A stretch of 64,000 nt of DNA from Merluccius polli. Taxonomy: Eukaryota > Chordata > Actinopteri > Gadiformes > Merlucciidae. Shown one piece after another: positions 55,501 through 63,109 of this stretch. Location: contig JAOPHQ010002307.1 in NCBI GenBank assembly GCA_030340625.1, forward strand, positions 124,001 to 188,000, in the 5' to 3' direction. The first letter of the stretch is position 1; every line of letters begins with the position of its first letter. A program made the position numbers and the translations under genes. The notes below the pieces were generated by a model. The model was not told where the DNA came from. It made no database searches and worked only from the letters and a program-made list of their open reading frames with translations.

Positions 55501-57329
55501 TACGCTTCAAATGGCTGTTGAGCACTTCCAACGGTAGTTTTTGAAGGGCGTGTTAGACTTAGATTTCCAATCACTGATCAAAGTGTAAATACAAATAAAC
55601 AGTAATCTCAGTCTAAATTGAACTAATCAATTCATTAACATTAACTGATGCCTTCAGACCACTTTTAAACAAATGAACAGCCATGGGAAGCTCTCTAGAA
55701 TGAGAACATTGTGTGTCCCGGTGCCAGTGTATATATCCAATGCCCCTAGCAGTTAACAGAGCAGCACTGCTTCCTGCAGTCTATTCAAAAGCCCAAATCG
55801 CTGTTGTCCTAAAATGACATTAAAAGCCAAAGAACAGTGATGTTGCTCTGGTCGGGGGACTACATCAAATTTGTTTTCGCTTCCGACCTAAATGAGTCAT
55901 GTTTTAAGCATCTGCAATAGACTCTGCTGTCCAAAGCAAAAAAGGGCCGCTCTGTGACATGTTTGAAAAAAAATATTGGAGGAATAATGAGATTCTGTGC
56001 TACCGAAGGTCACCGTGGAGAGGCTGAGATAAGAATGCGAGAAAAAAAGACAACACAACACGACCTGTCAAAACCAACTAGGACCAAGTGTAACTGGCAC
56101 ACACACAAAAAAAAGAGTTGCTTACACATAAAGACATGTTCACTGTGGAAAGTAATGTACAGCAGGTTCAGTCTTTTTTTCCTGTGTTGGCCAGGGAAGA
56201 ACATAGGACCACAAGTGGTGTGTGAAGAAGAAGCAAAAAGTAAACAATGAACAGTATGGGAAATGGCATAATGCCTAATGTGGCACAGGTAACCCCTCCA
56301 CTGAGACCTCCTTGAAGTCACATTTTGAGCAAAACATGACAGGCCTTTTTGTGGATTTAAACTTTTTTTCACCCGGGGATAAACAGAGTAATCCTACCTC
56401 ACTGTTTTCAATAGGTTTCGTACATAGCGTATTGTATGGGGTTGTGCAAAGGGCAGACTGCTTAGCATGCGGTTTCATGCAGTGGAAAGGCACCATAACA
56501 TGTTTATCGCCGCCTCTGTAGCCAGCATGTATAGTTATGAGGCGTTGTTCGTTTTCGCCAAACAAGAAAAAGAGAGATTCATCAAACCCCGAACACACAC
56601 AGCACTAGTGGTTTCCCTTACAGTTGGAGCTAGTGGCCATGCTTTCACGACTAACCGTGTGTAACCCTACCAAATGAACCCTGCCTGACCCCGTTACTAA
56701 ACTGTTATCCTGCAGATGGGAGTACAAAGACAGCCCTGGCTATCAGTAGCCTGGATGTTTTGCGGATCGACACCAAAATATCCGATCGCCAATCGCCGAT
56801 TGGGCTTGTGCAAAACCGGAACCTGAACCGACGACATCTCCACTGGCGTTTACCTTTTCGTGTTTGTGCCCTTTAATTGACTCACAATCACAAGGTCATG
56901 CCTAAATTGTAAAACATAATTGATGGTTATTGTAAAAGTCCTACTTATAAGTAGCCACTATGCATTCAAAATGACATTTTAAACTTTTTGGCTGATAACG
57001 ATCAACAGTGATGGCCGTTGCACAACACGAGTCCTACTGTATGATTATGCAGCCAAAACGGTAGATGCTGCCGCAGACGAAACCTCTCGGATGTGGCTTT
57101 GTGCAGCCAGTGGACGACCTCACAAAAAGCCACCGAAAGAGCATATGTTGAACAGCGGCACGAAATGCTGCACATTATACACACGCAATGCGAGAAAGAG
57201 CAGTTATGCCTAAAAATAATTACCTGCCGATTCACCAGTGTTGATCCAATCCGGGTTTGCAATACTGGCTATTGCAAAGATATCTGCGGCCAAAAAGAGG
57301 CACCCTGATATTACAGTTAGTTTATCCAT
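36120..57329 (-). CDS. mosmo: MOSMO, modulator of Smoothened, 3 coding exons, 167 aa
   Basis: Four-pass membrane protein that, with MEGF8 and MGRN1, lowers surface Smoothened and so damps Hedgehog signalling (known for the mammalian protein). Coding exons on minus: 57329-57224, 47970-47758, 36304-36120; junctions are phase 1 and phase 1 and join to exactly 168 codons including TGA. Segments visible: ISGCLFLAADIFAIASIA (TM1), an outer loop with W28, GLV at 41-43 and Cys46/Cys56 (claudin/PMP22-like), TLFFIIMGIISLTVTCGLL (TM2), ILFCMAALIFPIGFYI (TM3), YVLFVLSIFFTIVGLLFAG (TM4). Length and sequence agree with vertebrate MOSMO (C16orf52) as I recall it. Introns of 9.25 and 11.45 kb are loaded with transposons. 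It converges with the kelch-like gene. Confidence 0.95.
37168..37242. repeat. (GA)n microsatellite
   Basis: About 37 GA units preceded by a short AT tract. Confidence 0.96.
37592..37717 (-). CDS. Candidate orphan or alternative terminal exon with one membrane segment
   Basis: Minus-strand 42-codon frame following a good acceptor (CTCTCTCTATTGCATTGCAC then AG). It reads ERRVAIATGLFFIAIVCGVF, then YILTGIAADYMMEVFQ and HGDI before TAA: one strong hydrophobic segment. It lies in MOSMO intron 2, same strand. From that acceptor the frame is phase 0 and does not fit MOSMO exon 2. An AG 8 bases further in (GAAAGAAG) would fit exon 2 (phase 1) and give FTG-RVAIATG. I do not recognise the peptide; it may also be chance. 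Confidence 0.3.
   Translation of the reverse strand, partial: ERRVAIATGLFFIAIVCGVFYILTGIAADYMMEVFQAHGDI
38123..38175 (-). mobile_element. SINE 3' tail, reversed
   Basis: Complement reads CGCTTTGGATCAAAATGTCT then GTTAAATGACTAAATGG, the standard fish tRNA-SINE tail. Confidence 0.6.
38200..38510. repeat. Repeat with CGCGATTGTCAACG plus G-run units
   Basis: Four units of the type GTAGTGCGCGATTGTCAACG followed by 9-20 G residues, between GGCGCCCTAGGCAAG and GGCGCCCCCTGGATGTGCGG...CGGGCCGGCCCTG, which look like the ends of a non-autonomous DNA element. Exact G-run lengths in such tracts may be sequencing-limited. Confidence 0.7.
39130..39548. repeat. Large inverted repeat of the hAT left end
   Basis: Block 39165-39310 (ACTCGCCACTCTGGCGAG through GCGGACCCGCCAGC to CCGCCGTCTACAATCGCTGT) is repeated as complement at 39405-39548, around a spacer with GTAACAGC words. 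The arms are nearly identical. Confidence 0.85.
39560..39690. mobile_element. Right end of another hAT family
   Basis: GGAGGTGAATGCCCCCAGAC, then CTAGGGGAAACACTG: the CAGTGTTTCCC-type terminus. A left end of the same type (CAGTGTTTCCCCTA) is at 49104. Not paired within this window. Confidence 0.55.
40455..40679. mobile_element. Short hAT-like MITE
   Basis: Left CTAGGGCTGGACAATAATTC, right complement CTAGGGTTGAAAGGGTAATT; interior A/T-rich. The right end abuts the next element. Confidence 0.45.
40676..41185. mobile_element. MITE carrying the 5' end of a RecQ-like helicase gene
   Basis: Imperfect terminal repeats TAGCCTGGCAAGCCAGAC and complement TAGCCTAGAAATCTAGAC. The interior on the minus strand has a gene start (next entry) truncated by deletion, so this is a shortened autonomous element. 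The superfamily is not determined; the target duplication is unclear. Confidence 0.6.
40869..40994 (-). pseudogene. RecQ/DEAD-type helicase N-terminal fragment
   Basis: ATG at 40994 reads AAAAGEQLSFDSALAATLQD and LKLTFSLREALKSFLEKKDV then F. The FSLREALKSFLEKKDVF stretch is what normally precedes the Walker A motif (LPTGYGKS) in fish repeated helicase genes. Here the frame runs into unrelated sequence right after KDVF, so all catalytic motifs are gone. Identification rests on recalled family pattern. Confidence 0.5.
41438..41482. repeat. (CA)n microsatellite
   Basis: About 22 CA units; a second (GT)n tract follows at 41565-41600. Confidence 0.95.
41600..42565. other. MOSMO intron 2 segment without recognised element
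   Basis: No coding signal. A TACCTGCC...AAATGGTCAAATCTA block at about 42235-42370 resembles 14930-15003 in kelch intron 6, so an unnamed dispersed repeat is present. Confidence 0.45.
42574..42839. mobile_element. 266-bp hAT MITE with exact 8-bp target duplication
   Basis: Ends CAGTGGCGTAACTAT and complement CACTGGCGTAACATGAT, flanked by AGCACTAG on both sides (42566-42573, 42840-42847). Interior has CGCGCAGCCCCCCGTCAACA-type units with long C runs, the complement of the G-run motif at 38.2 and 43.5 kb. Confidence 0.92.
43382..44476. mobile_element. hAT non-autonomous element, complete, with exact 8-bp duplication
   Basis: CAGGGGTTGAAACTAAAATT at the left, complement CAGGGGTTGAAATAAGGCTG at the right, octamer CTTTCAAG on both sides (43374-43381, 44477-44484). 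Same family as 39111-47504 but in opposite orientation. Interior: G-run block (43497-43529), a nested palindromic unit (43864-44250) and the GCGGACCC-rich block. Confidence 0.93.
43864..44250. mobile_element. Palindromic unit nested in the hAT element
   Basis: Ends TCACCGTGAATATCCACTAT and its complement. A 31-bp hairpin (43850-43880, arms GTGGATATTCACGG) sits on the left border. Internal CGAATTATCCGCGTGACAT and GTTGACTAGTGGATCAACTA match, reversed, parts of the hAT MITE at 10892-11716. Confidence 0.75.
44752..44985 (-). pseudogene. BED zinc-finger exon of a hAT transposase
   Basis: Minus strand, from ATG 44985: VNMNEIADETALVDPVDGKF, then SMVVCKLCNKEFAYHRSTSS with LKY, the CX2C half and start of the H-X-H half of a BED finger as in fish hAT/ZBED proteins. 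Similarity ends there; the final His residues are replaced. Confidence 0.6.
45230..45440. repeat. Repeat with duplicated CTGGACCGGCCCAA words
   Basis: GACCGGCCCAATAATCTGGACCGGCC, shown here only as the repeated word CTGGACCGGCCCAA, then A/T-rich sequence and CCTCCCTATGGCAGCCCGTC. It looks like a hAT end; no partner end found. Confidence 0.35.
45868..46055 (-). repeat. Second copy of the segment found in the Harbinger MITE at 24 kb
   Basis: Nearly identical, in reverse complement, to 24370-24555: CCGGCGGAGCGGTTCATGTT, GAGTCCGGGAGGGTTCACCT and GATGTGCGACTATCGT are shared. The MADF part is not present here. About 230 bp downstream is a hAT-like end (ATTATGCCCATCCCTAG, 46270-46286). Confidence 0.75.
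46495..46612. mobile_element. hAT terminal fragment
   Basis: CGAATATCCGAATAGTCGAA, then TATTCGGGTCCAGCCCTA: the complement of a CTAGGGCTGGACCCGAATA-type terminus common in fish. Only one end is present. Confidence 0.5.
46810..47504. repeat. Right-hand part of the hAT family, with GC-rich tandem block
   Basis: Starts with TTGTATTTGTCGAGTAATTT and ends with the right terminus at 47504. Between 47010 and 47150 a 12-15 bp unit around GCGGACCCGGCC is tandemly repeated about nine times, preceded by GCGCGATTGTCAACGGGG with a G run. Confidence 0.75.
47758..47970 (-). CDS. mosmo: MOSMO coding exon 2
   Basis: 213 nt, phase 1 at both ends; acceptor GTCTGCAG, donor GTAAGT. Encodes the outer loop (ALTVGLVRQCQTIHGRDRTC), TM2 and the HWRREATKYARWIAFTG start of TM3. 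Lies 254 bp downstream, in gene direction upstream, of a hAT end. Confidence 0.95.
48206..48436 (-). pseudogene. BED-finger fragment of a second hAT transposase
   Basis: Minus strand reads SDVWKVFGFPSTNGKITNIL, then ICRICKVQMKYHSTMSNLRA and LHPGELE: the W..F and CX2C signature of a hAT BED finger with the H-X-H end altered. Adjacent on the plus strand are two CCGGACCTAGGGCCGACG plus G-run units (48437-48520). Confidence 0.6.
48700..48860 (+). mobile_element. tRNA-derived SINE
   Basis: A-box-like TCTAGTGGTCGGGTG and B-box-like GGTTCTGGGTTCAAACGCC spaced as in a tRNA gene, then TTTGGATCCAAGTGTCTGCT and GAATTAC, the usual tail. It is a SINE rather than a functional tRNA: no acceptor-stem pairing or CCA-side stem is seen. 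Confidence 0.7.
49104..49200 (+). mobile_element. Left end of a CAGTGTTTCCC-type hAT
   Basis: CAGTGTTTCCCCTACTATG, then GCAGTGGCGCAGCGCCACTG, a palindromic subterminal word repeated as CAGCGCCACTG. No right end downstream. Confidence 0.55.
50379..53097 (+). pseudogene. ZBED1-like hAT transposase, three exons, two inactivating indels
   Basis: Exons 50379-51222, 51905-52517, 52695-53097. Exon 1 opens MAEAGAEAETTKLISKKNST, has a BED finger at residues about 20-66 (VIWQYFGF, CQTC, HRHLRVHH), then the catalytic core (FYASTTDLWSSRT, CITTDNASNMVKA, CFGHRLHLAIG). Exon 2 continues with TECPTRWGSR and LDITSFLD. Seven bases are missing at about 52433: the exon is 613 nt where phase needs 620, and FKTSYISEENVPY resumes in another frame. 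Exon 3 has the dimerisation domain (DPLAWWRVHN, YLCIPATSAPSERLFSASGN). A second small indel at about 53030 shifts the ending KPAKVDMLVFLAKNL. The start ATG is the one directly before the acidic leader; an upstream in-frame Met is less likely. Confidence 0.9.
53948..54149. repeat. Perfect 59-bp inverted repeat enclosing a perfect 20-bp hairpin
   Basis: Arms 53948-54006 and 54091-54149 are exact complements. Inside, 54009-54028 pairs exactly with 54054-54073 (CCTCTCGGTCGTATGCGGAC). Confidence 0.97.
54347..54893. repeat. Two diverged direct repeats
   Basis: 54347-54549 and 54614-54893 share AATGAATAAAGATCGTA, ACAACCTCGTTGATGA, ACATTTAGAAAAACATG, TTCAGCCTTGGGT and GCTTCCTCCATCTTCTGCGC, with copy-specific indels. 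Confidence 0.85.
55305..57223 (-). other. 5' part of MOSMO intron 1
   Basis: About 1.9 kb without gene or bounded transposon. The hAT at 50142-55304 is inserted in the same intron. Confidence 0.6.
57224..57329 (-). CDS. mosmo: MOSMO coding exon 1
   Basis: ATG at 57329-57327, 35 codons plus one base, donor GTAATT. Reads MDKLTIISGCLFLAADIFAI, ASIANPDWINTGESA. Start chosen by match to the vertebrate N-terminus and splice phase. Confidence 0.95.
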
Positions 57330-58160
57330 ATTTTTCCCCCTCAATCCTTGGTTCTACGTGATGTATATTATGAGGGGAAAATACGCGTGGTGGTATCGGT
57401 GTATCCTAGACGTCGAAAGGGTTTGAACGAGCGACTTTTTCCCCCGATACCAGCTGATTGTTCTCCTTTTAACTCGCCCCCTCCGTTAGCGGGCTGCCGC
57501 TGCGGGTCTCCCTCGCGTTACCTCGTCCACACATTGCGGCAGCAACCAACAACAACCGTGCCCCGCTAGCTAGCTAGCTAGCCACGGTGTGTCCGGCTAA
57601 ATGGGTCGTCCGAAAGACGACGTGCGAAGGCGCATCACACACACGCACAATTATTTCCCTGGGGATCTTCCTCCGGTACAGCAACAGCTCCCGCAACGCC
57701 AGGGCCCAAGACTCCAGCCGCTTGTGTTCCCGTGTGGACCCGCGCGATAGCAGCAGCATCGGGTAACCGCGGCTAGCACGGCTAGCTAGCTAGTCCCCCG
57801 AATTCTGTCTCCGTACGCCGAACTGCGGCCCAGCGGCTCCTTGACGACCAGGAATCCACTCGCGGAGCCGTTATGCGCGCGCTGTCCCATAGCGAAGTGG
57901 GGGTGGGGGGGACACGTTTTTTGTGTGTGTTTTTTTCCTCCTTCTTCTTCCCCGAAAGACCAAACGTTATCCGTACGGAAAACGAGAGCACATCCTCCCC
58001 GCCCGCTTATTCATGCCGCCTTCTCCTTCTGGAGCAGCATCTGTACTACGAGATCCGCCGGGCGACACGCTTTTTTCGCGCATGCCTTGCGCACGTCGGT
58101 CGCAGGGAAAGTGTCCCCCCCTCAATGTCCGCTGTACGCCAAACACTTAACGATCAAACA
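57330..58160 (-). promoter_or_regulatory. mosmo: Probable MOSMO 5'UTR and CpG-rich promoter region
   Basis: CG-rich compared with flanking introns (many CG dinucleotides between 57400 and 58150), no TATA box seen, with GCTA tandem words at 57567-57583 and 57777-57793. Open frames here on both strands look like base-composition effects. Confidence 0.45.
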
Positions 58161-58880
58161 TGACCGGACCGACCACCACGACGACTCCCTCCCCTCAGGA
58201 CCAGCAGTAGCACCAAGCGGCCCCACGCACGCAGCGCGCCGTCCGCAGACACAACAGAGCTCGTGTTTTTCACGTTGGGGTGGATTTTGGTCTCGTATCG
58301 CGATATTAAACCCTCACGAGCTGCTTGGATCGCCCTGCACATTTCATGCATACCCGACGCATATATGCATGACTGTGCATTAAAACAAAAAACATGTCGC
58401 TGATGTGATTACCCACTTCTTTGTGGTGACAGACGCCTGGGTTTAGGTGGTAATAAGTCGAAGGTATTGCACATTTAGGCAATATATATGATGAATCACT
58501 TCTGATAATCTAATGCTTGCCATTTCAAAATAACCCTATATCTTAGATCCTACCAAATACACATTGAGGACAATACGTTGAAGTCACAGTCCAGACTTAT
58601 TTATTGCACAGAACATCAGATATACAGTTAAGGACAACACAATATTCCCCAATAATTGTATTTGAACTAGATGTTATGGGAGAATTTTACTATACGTTTA
58701 AAGAAAGTATAATTATTATATATTATACATATTAAAAAAGTATAATCATCTACATATCTTGCCTATATGCTATAAGCAGCTATATGAATTGGTAAGTGTG
58801 GAGAACACAGTCCTATATAATATACAGTATATATATATCACCTATATAAACCAGCCATAGGCCCAATAGGTAAATAGTGA
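58161..58880. other. A/T-rich spacer upstream of MOSMO
   Basis: No gene or bounded element seen; short TATATA tracts at about 58830. Confidence 0.5.
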
Positions 58881-58904
58881 AGATGAAGATGTGATTGGTT
58901 TACT

Positions 58905-59540
58905 TATAGAGGATGGATCCACTAAAGTTCAGAGATCTGGTAGAATTTAAGACCGCACAAATAATGTATAAAGCAAAAAATAAACAGCTTCCTGGTAACA
59001 TACAAAGACTGTTCACAGAGAGAGAGGGGGGCTACAACTTAAGAGGGGAATTAAATATGAAACAGCATTATGCTCGGACTAATATTAAAAGTATGTGTAT
59101 TTCGATTTGTGGTGTGGTGTTGTGGAATGGTCTCGAGGAAAAAATTAAACAGAGTATAAATGTAATAGAATTTAAAAAGATGTACAAAAAATATATTTTT
59201 ACAAGGTATAGAAGCGAAGAACGTGAATGTGCCACTTGCTAATGGCAAAAGTTTTTTGTTTGATTATACCATAGATATATATATTACATACATATATTAG
59301 ACTGAAATTGATTAATTTACAAGCCTAAAAATGTTTTTTTTTTTTTTTTTAATTATTTTTGTTTTGTTTTTTCTACAATTGAAATCATTAAGTGTTAAAA
59401 TAGGGATAGGACTAGATAAGCATTGCTTCTTCCTATTCCATTTCGGACTGTTATTATTATCATTGTTATTATTATTAATTTTTTTGTTCTTTGTTTTCTC
59501 TTTTAATGGTACGGAATAAAGTTTATAAAAAAGAAAAGAA
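58905..59540 (+). mobile_element. 5'-truncated L2/jockey-like LINE end
   Basis: A 109-codon frame (58913-59242) reads LKFRDLVEFKTAQIMYKAKN, LPGNIQRLFTEREGGYNLRG and SMCISICGVVLWNGLEEKIK, the C-terminal tail typical of fish LINE RT proteins. It is followed by an A/T-rich 3' region with an AATAAA-like end at 59515. Confidence 0.7.
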
Positions 59541-59879
59541 AAAAAAAGTAGAACCTGTGTAGCCTGAGTCAATGAGAGCAGCTTTTTTTGCAAACTAGCT
59601 CATGCTTTTGTGTTGCTTATTACAAGTGATACACACAACACGTGATAATAAAAGTCTTTAACTTTGATACTTTGGCTTCTCAATCTCTCTTATAAAGTGT
59701 TGTTTATCCACGACAAATTGGCGTCACAAACAGGATTGAAGAAAAGGGACCAACCAGTGGTGTAGTCTACTTTTTTGCAGTGGGTATACTGTCATACTTG
59801 TGCTCATCCATCCTGTAGCAACACATCGCGGAGCGACACACATCGCGGAGCGACACCTGTCTCAAAGCAACACCTCATG

Positions 59880-59935
59880 AATTTTTGAATTTCCCCTTGG
59901 GGATCAATAAAGTATCTATCTATCTATCTATCTGA
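59880..59935 (+). repeat. LINE/SINE tail with (ATCT)n
   Basis: GAATTTCCCCTTGGGGATCA, ATAAAGTATCTATC and further ATCT units: a standard L2-type terminus. Confidence 0.8.
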
Positions 59936-60119
59936 ACACACCATCACACTAACTAATGCATAGAGTATGCATTATTTTGAGATTGGCTATGTGTTATCAA
60001 CATGTCAATGTATTATAAGCATTATGTACCTTTTAACTGCCAGTGACATTAATCAAAATAATGAGCAATGATGGAAAAATCTTCAAGGATTGATTAATTA
60101 ACTGTTTTTTTTTTTATTT

Positions 60120-60640
60120 GTTTTTTTTAAATCTCAACATATAAAGTAATGCAAAATAACTATTTTCACATCCTGACCCACACATCATATTTCATACTAT
60201 AAACATCTTTGTTTCACAGATCACAAGTCTCACACAATAATCATTTTAAACATATTTACAAAGATCTGTGTGTGTTTTCTGTACTGTCTATGTTCATACT
60301 TTAAAAAAAAAAAAAATGAAGAGTAGAGTGCCATCAAGACATACACCTTTTTTTTTTTTTTTTTTTATCTCAACATATAAAGTAATGCAAAATAAATATT
60401 TTCACATCCTGACCCACACATCACATTTCATACTATAAACATCTTTGTTTCACAGATCACAAGTATCACACAATAATCATTTTAAACATATCTACTCTTC
60501 ATTTTTAGAAAAAAGTATGAACATAGACAGTACAGAAAACACAGAGATCTTTGTAGAGTGCCAAGACCTACACAAAATCGAACACTTTTACAGTAGGTCG
60601 TCTAGTGCCATCAAGACCTACACAAAATGGAACACTTCTA
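60120..60640. repeat. Tandem duplication in which one copy has an inverted internal segment
   Basis: 60131-60255 and 60367-60491 are direct copies. The next segment is present as 60256-60326 in copy 1 and as its reverse complement, 60492-60555, in copy 2, followed in both by AGTGCC. A further short repeat (AGACCTACACAAAAT, twice) continues to 60640. Confidence 0.92.
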
Positions 60641-61414
60641 CAGGACTTTCCAGACATTTTTATTCTCAGGCATCTGAGGTGTGCATGGCCTCCTTGTTTG
60701 AGTAGCAGAGCGATGGGTTCTCAGCCATGTTTTTACATATTTCCTTGGCTCAAAAAGTGTTACAGGGGGCCCATTGATGCAGATCATCATCAAATGACTT
60801 ACATTTGACAACAACAGCGTAGATCTCTTGTCTGTGCATATATTGTTCATGAGACTGAAGCCCCTTTCACACTCAGCAGTGCTGCAGGGGATGGTTTGCA
60901 TGCACTGCATGAGTGGCTTTAGGTTTTCAGGCTCACTGTCTGGGTGCTCAAGGAAATCTCTCATACCATTAACTGCTTGCTCCTCACCAAGATTGAATCG
61001 CCTGCAGAGTCTTTTCACTTGTGCCTCACCATGCCGAATGCCAGGGCTTGATGGCCAGTTGCCTGTATCCAGAACACTGAGATCATGAAGCATTTCACCC
61101 TCAAATGACAGGCGCTTCTCCAGATTGTTAATCAGACTTTGTAGAAACTGTTTGGGATTTATTCGTGTGAGCTTTCCATTTGACTCTAATGGAACAGAGC
61201 CTAAATGTCCCAACGTTTGCGCAGCCAGTGCCTCCTCTAGATTCTCTCCTGGACTATCTTTGAAAGATGCCAGCACTCTTATGGTTCGCTTTAGAAGCTT
61301 CTCTGCTCTCAGGAGTGTGACAGAATGGGCCTGGAGCTGCTGAGACAGGTTTCCTAGTTCACTTAGTGCATCATACATGAGTCCCAGGTCACAAAGGAAT
61401 TCTTTGCTTTGCAT

Positions 61415-62523
61415 TCAACGTGCCAGGCCTCTATAAGTTTGTCTCTCTTTGCTGTTTCTTGTTGTGTCTCCTGCAGCATTTTCAAAATGTCTGTTTAGTG
61501 CCTCATATGATGTCCACACAGCCTTTACAGAACGGAAACTGCTGGCCACCCATCTCGTATTTAAAACTCTGCCGATTTTCAGCACTTGCGAGCCCAGTTC
61601 TTTTGCTGCTTCTAGAAGCTCCCGCGAATTTTTGTTGGACTGACTGTAGAGATTGTGGATCTTCTCTAGAAAAACTTTGAAGTGATTGACTGCCTGAACC
61701 TCATCCACAGCATCAGATACAGCCAGTTCCAAACGGTGGTTCATGCAATGCCATGTGAAGAGGTTAGGAAACCTTGTGGTCAGCCTGGTTGCCACACCAG
61801 AGTTCTTGCCTAACATGACACTGGCTCCATCAGAGACAAATGAGACCCAGTTCTTTTGAAGCCACTCTTGAGTGAAGCCTGCAGTGTCCAAACAGTTCAG
61901 TAGAGCTTCTTCTATATCCGCTGCTCTTTGGCTCTCCAGCTCAACCAGTTCCAGGAACAAAAATTCAGGAGTACCTCCATCCACTGAGGCTTTCAAGTTG
62001 ACGATCATTGCAGATTTGTGGCTGAGAGATGTAGCTTCGTCAATGAGAACAGACAACTTGCTTGAACACATCACAATACTCTGGACTATCTTTTTCTGCA
62101 TCTCTTTTGCTATGTGTTCTACAATTTTTGTGGAACTGTACCTCGAGTGCAGATTAGTGCCCATGTTGGCACCATTTTTTCCCTGAAGTTCAATGAGACT
62201 CTCATGATCAGTAAAGGGTCGGCTCATCTTCGCAAGATAGTATGCTGTTCTGAATACAGAATCTGTCGCTGCAAACACAGTCTCTGACAAGGCGTTCACC
62301 ATATTTCTGACTAAATCCTGTTCACCCTTCTCAATGAGCTCCTGGGCTATTTTGTGTGCTCTGGACACCTCATGTCGTCTAATCTTGTTTCTCAAAGAGG
62401 CCAGAGATGTTGATCTGCTTGAATCCGAGGCCTGGATCTTAAACTGCACCCACTCCTCAGACATGGACACTCGTTCTTCTGTGAGGACAGCAGTTGATTT
62501 TGTAGAGCTGCAAAGAGCACAAC
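61415..62523 (-). CDS. KIAA1586-like exon 2, part before the TGA
   Basis: Acceptor TTTCCAG at 62524; carries the finger and the DEATS / SDGASVM / HCMNHR motifs. Acid residues D (LIDEA) and D (VSDGAS) at the expected hAT catalytic positions are present. Confidence 0.75.
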
Positions 62524-62611
62524 CTGGAAACAAAACAAGACCATGACTAATTAGCATAATACAAGTCTTTACCAATAACATCTGCAGAAAAGAGCCAAGA
62601 TTTACTCAAAC

Positions 62612-62942
62612 TAATTTAATAAACTATTACAATACCTACATCATGGCTAACAAATGTATGAAAAGCAGATAAAAGGAGAATAGCTTTTACTTGATGACTA
62701 ACAGCTTACATTATCATTTGATTGTACAAATGTTTTAAATTGACACACTTAACATGACCATGAATTTAATCTCATTTGCTAATTTAATAAACTGTTACAA
62801 TACCTACATCATGGCTAACAAATGCATGAAAAGCAGATATAAAAGGAGAATAGCTTTTACTTGATGACTGACAGCTAACATTATCATTTGATTGTACAAA
62901 TGTTTTAAATTGACACACTTTGAACATGACCATGACTCATTT
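62612..62942. repeat. Two tandem copies of a 168-bp unit in the KIAA1586-like intron
   Basis: 62612-62779 and 62780-62942 are about 93 percent alike by eye (TAATTTAATAAACTATTACA start, ATTGACACACTT near the end). Not seen elsewhere in the window. Confidence 0.9.
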
Positions 62943-63004
62943 GCATAGTCAGCGACTATAAATTTCTGTTGTTTAGATCAGCTTGCATGTATCCTGACAT
63001 TTAC

Positions 63005-63109
63005 CTAACTTTCTATCCCTCCACTCCAACCAAGGATGCCTGTTTTTAAATTCCCTAGCCTGGCTTTCTGACCACAAGGCTGGCCAGGAACCCTCATCTG
63101 TGTCATCAT
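63005..63109 (-). CDS. KIAA1586-like upstream exon
   Basis: 105 nt, acceptor TTGTTTCAG, donor GTAAAT, phase 1 at both ends. Acidic start then SWPALWSESQAREFKNRHPW. The W-rich stretch before the finger is seen in KIAA1586-like proteins. Confidence 0.7.
   Translation of the reverse strand: MMTQMRVPGQPCGQKARLGNLKTGILGWSGGIES

Larger units (their letters stand above)
60638..63109 (-). pseudogene. hAT-derived KIAA1586-like protein gene, two exons seen, one in-frame TGA
   Basis: Minus strand. Exon 63109-63005 reads DDTDEGSWPALWSESQAREF, then RHPWLEWRDRKL, and joins in phase (g + GT) to exon 62523-60638: GCALCSSTK. It continues with a TTF/BED-like finger (CALC...RRHEVSRAH), a long hAT-like core (LSVLIDEATSLSHKSAMIVN, WVSFVSDGASVMLGKNSGVA, FTWHCMNHRLELAV) and a dimerisation tail (IPCSTAECERGFSLMNNICT, INGPPVTLF). 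The frame is open for 646 codons except one TGA at 61417-61415 (GLAR-stop-MQSKEF). KIAA1586-like proteins are hAT-related and repeated in fish. At least one 5' exon is missing (the first exon here starts at phase 1). Terminal repeats were not found. Confidence 0.8.

Noticed and set aside
57841..58383. 180-aa ORF and overlapping frames upstream of MOSMO
   Set aside because: GC-rich promoter sequence with no recognisable domain or splice context; open on both strands by composition.
61872..62186. 104-aa plus-strand ORF at 62 kb and neighbours
   Set aside because: Antisense of the KIAA1586-like coding exon.
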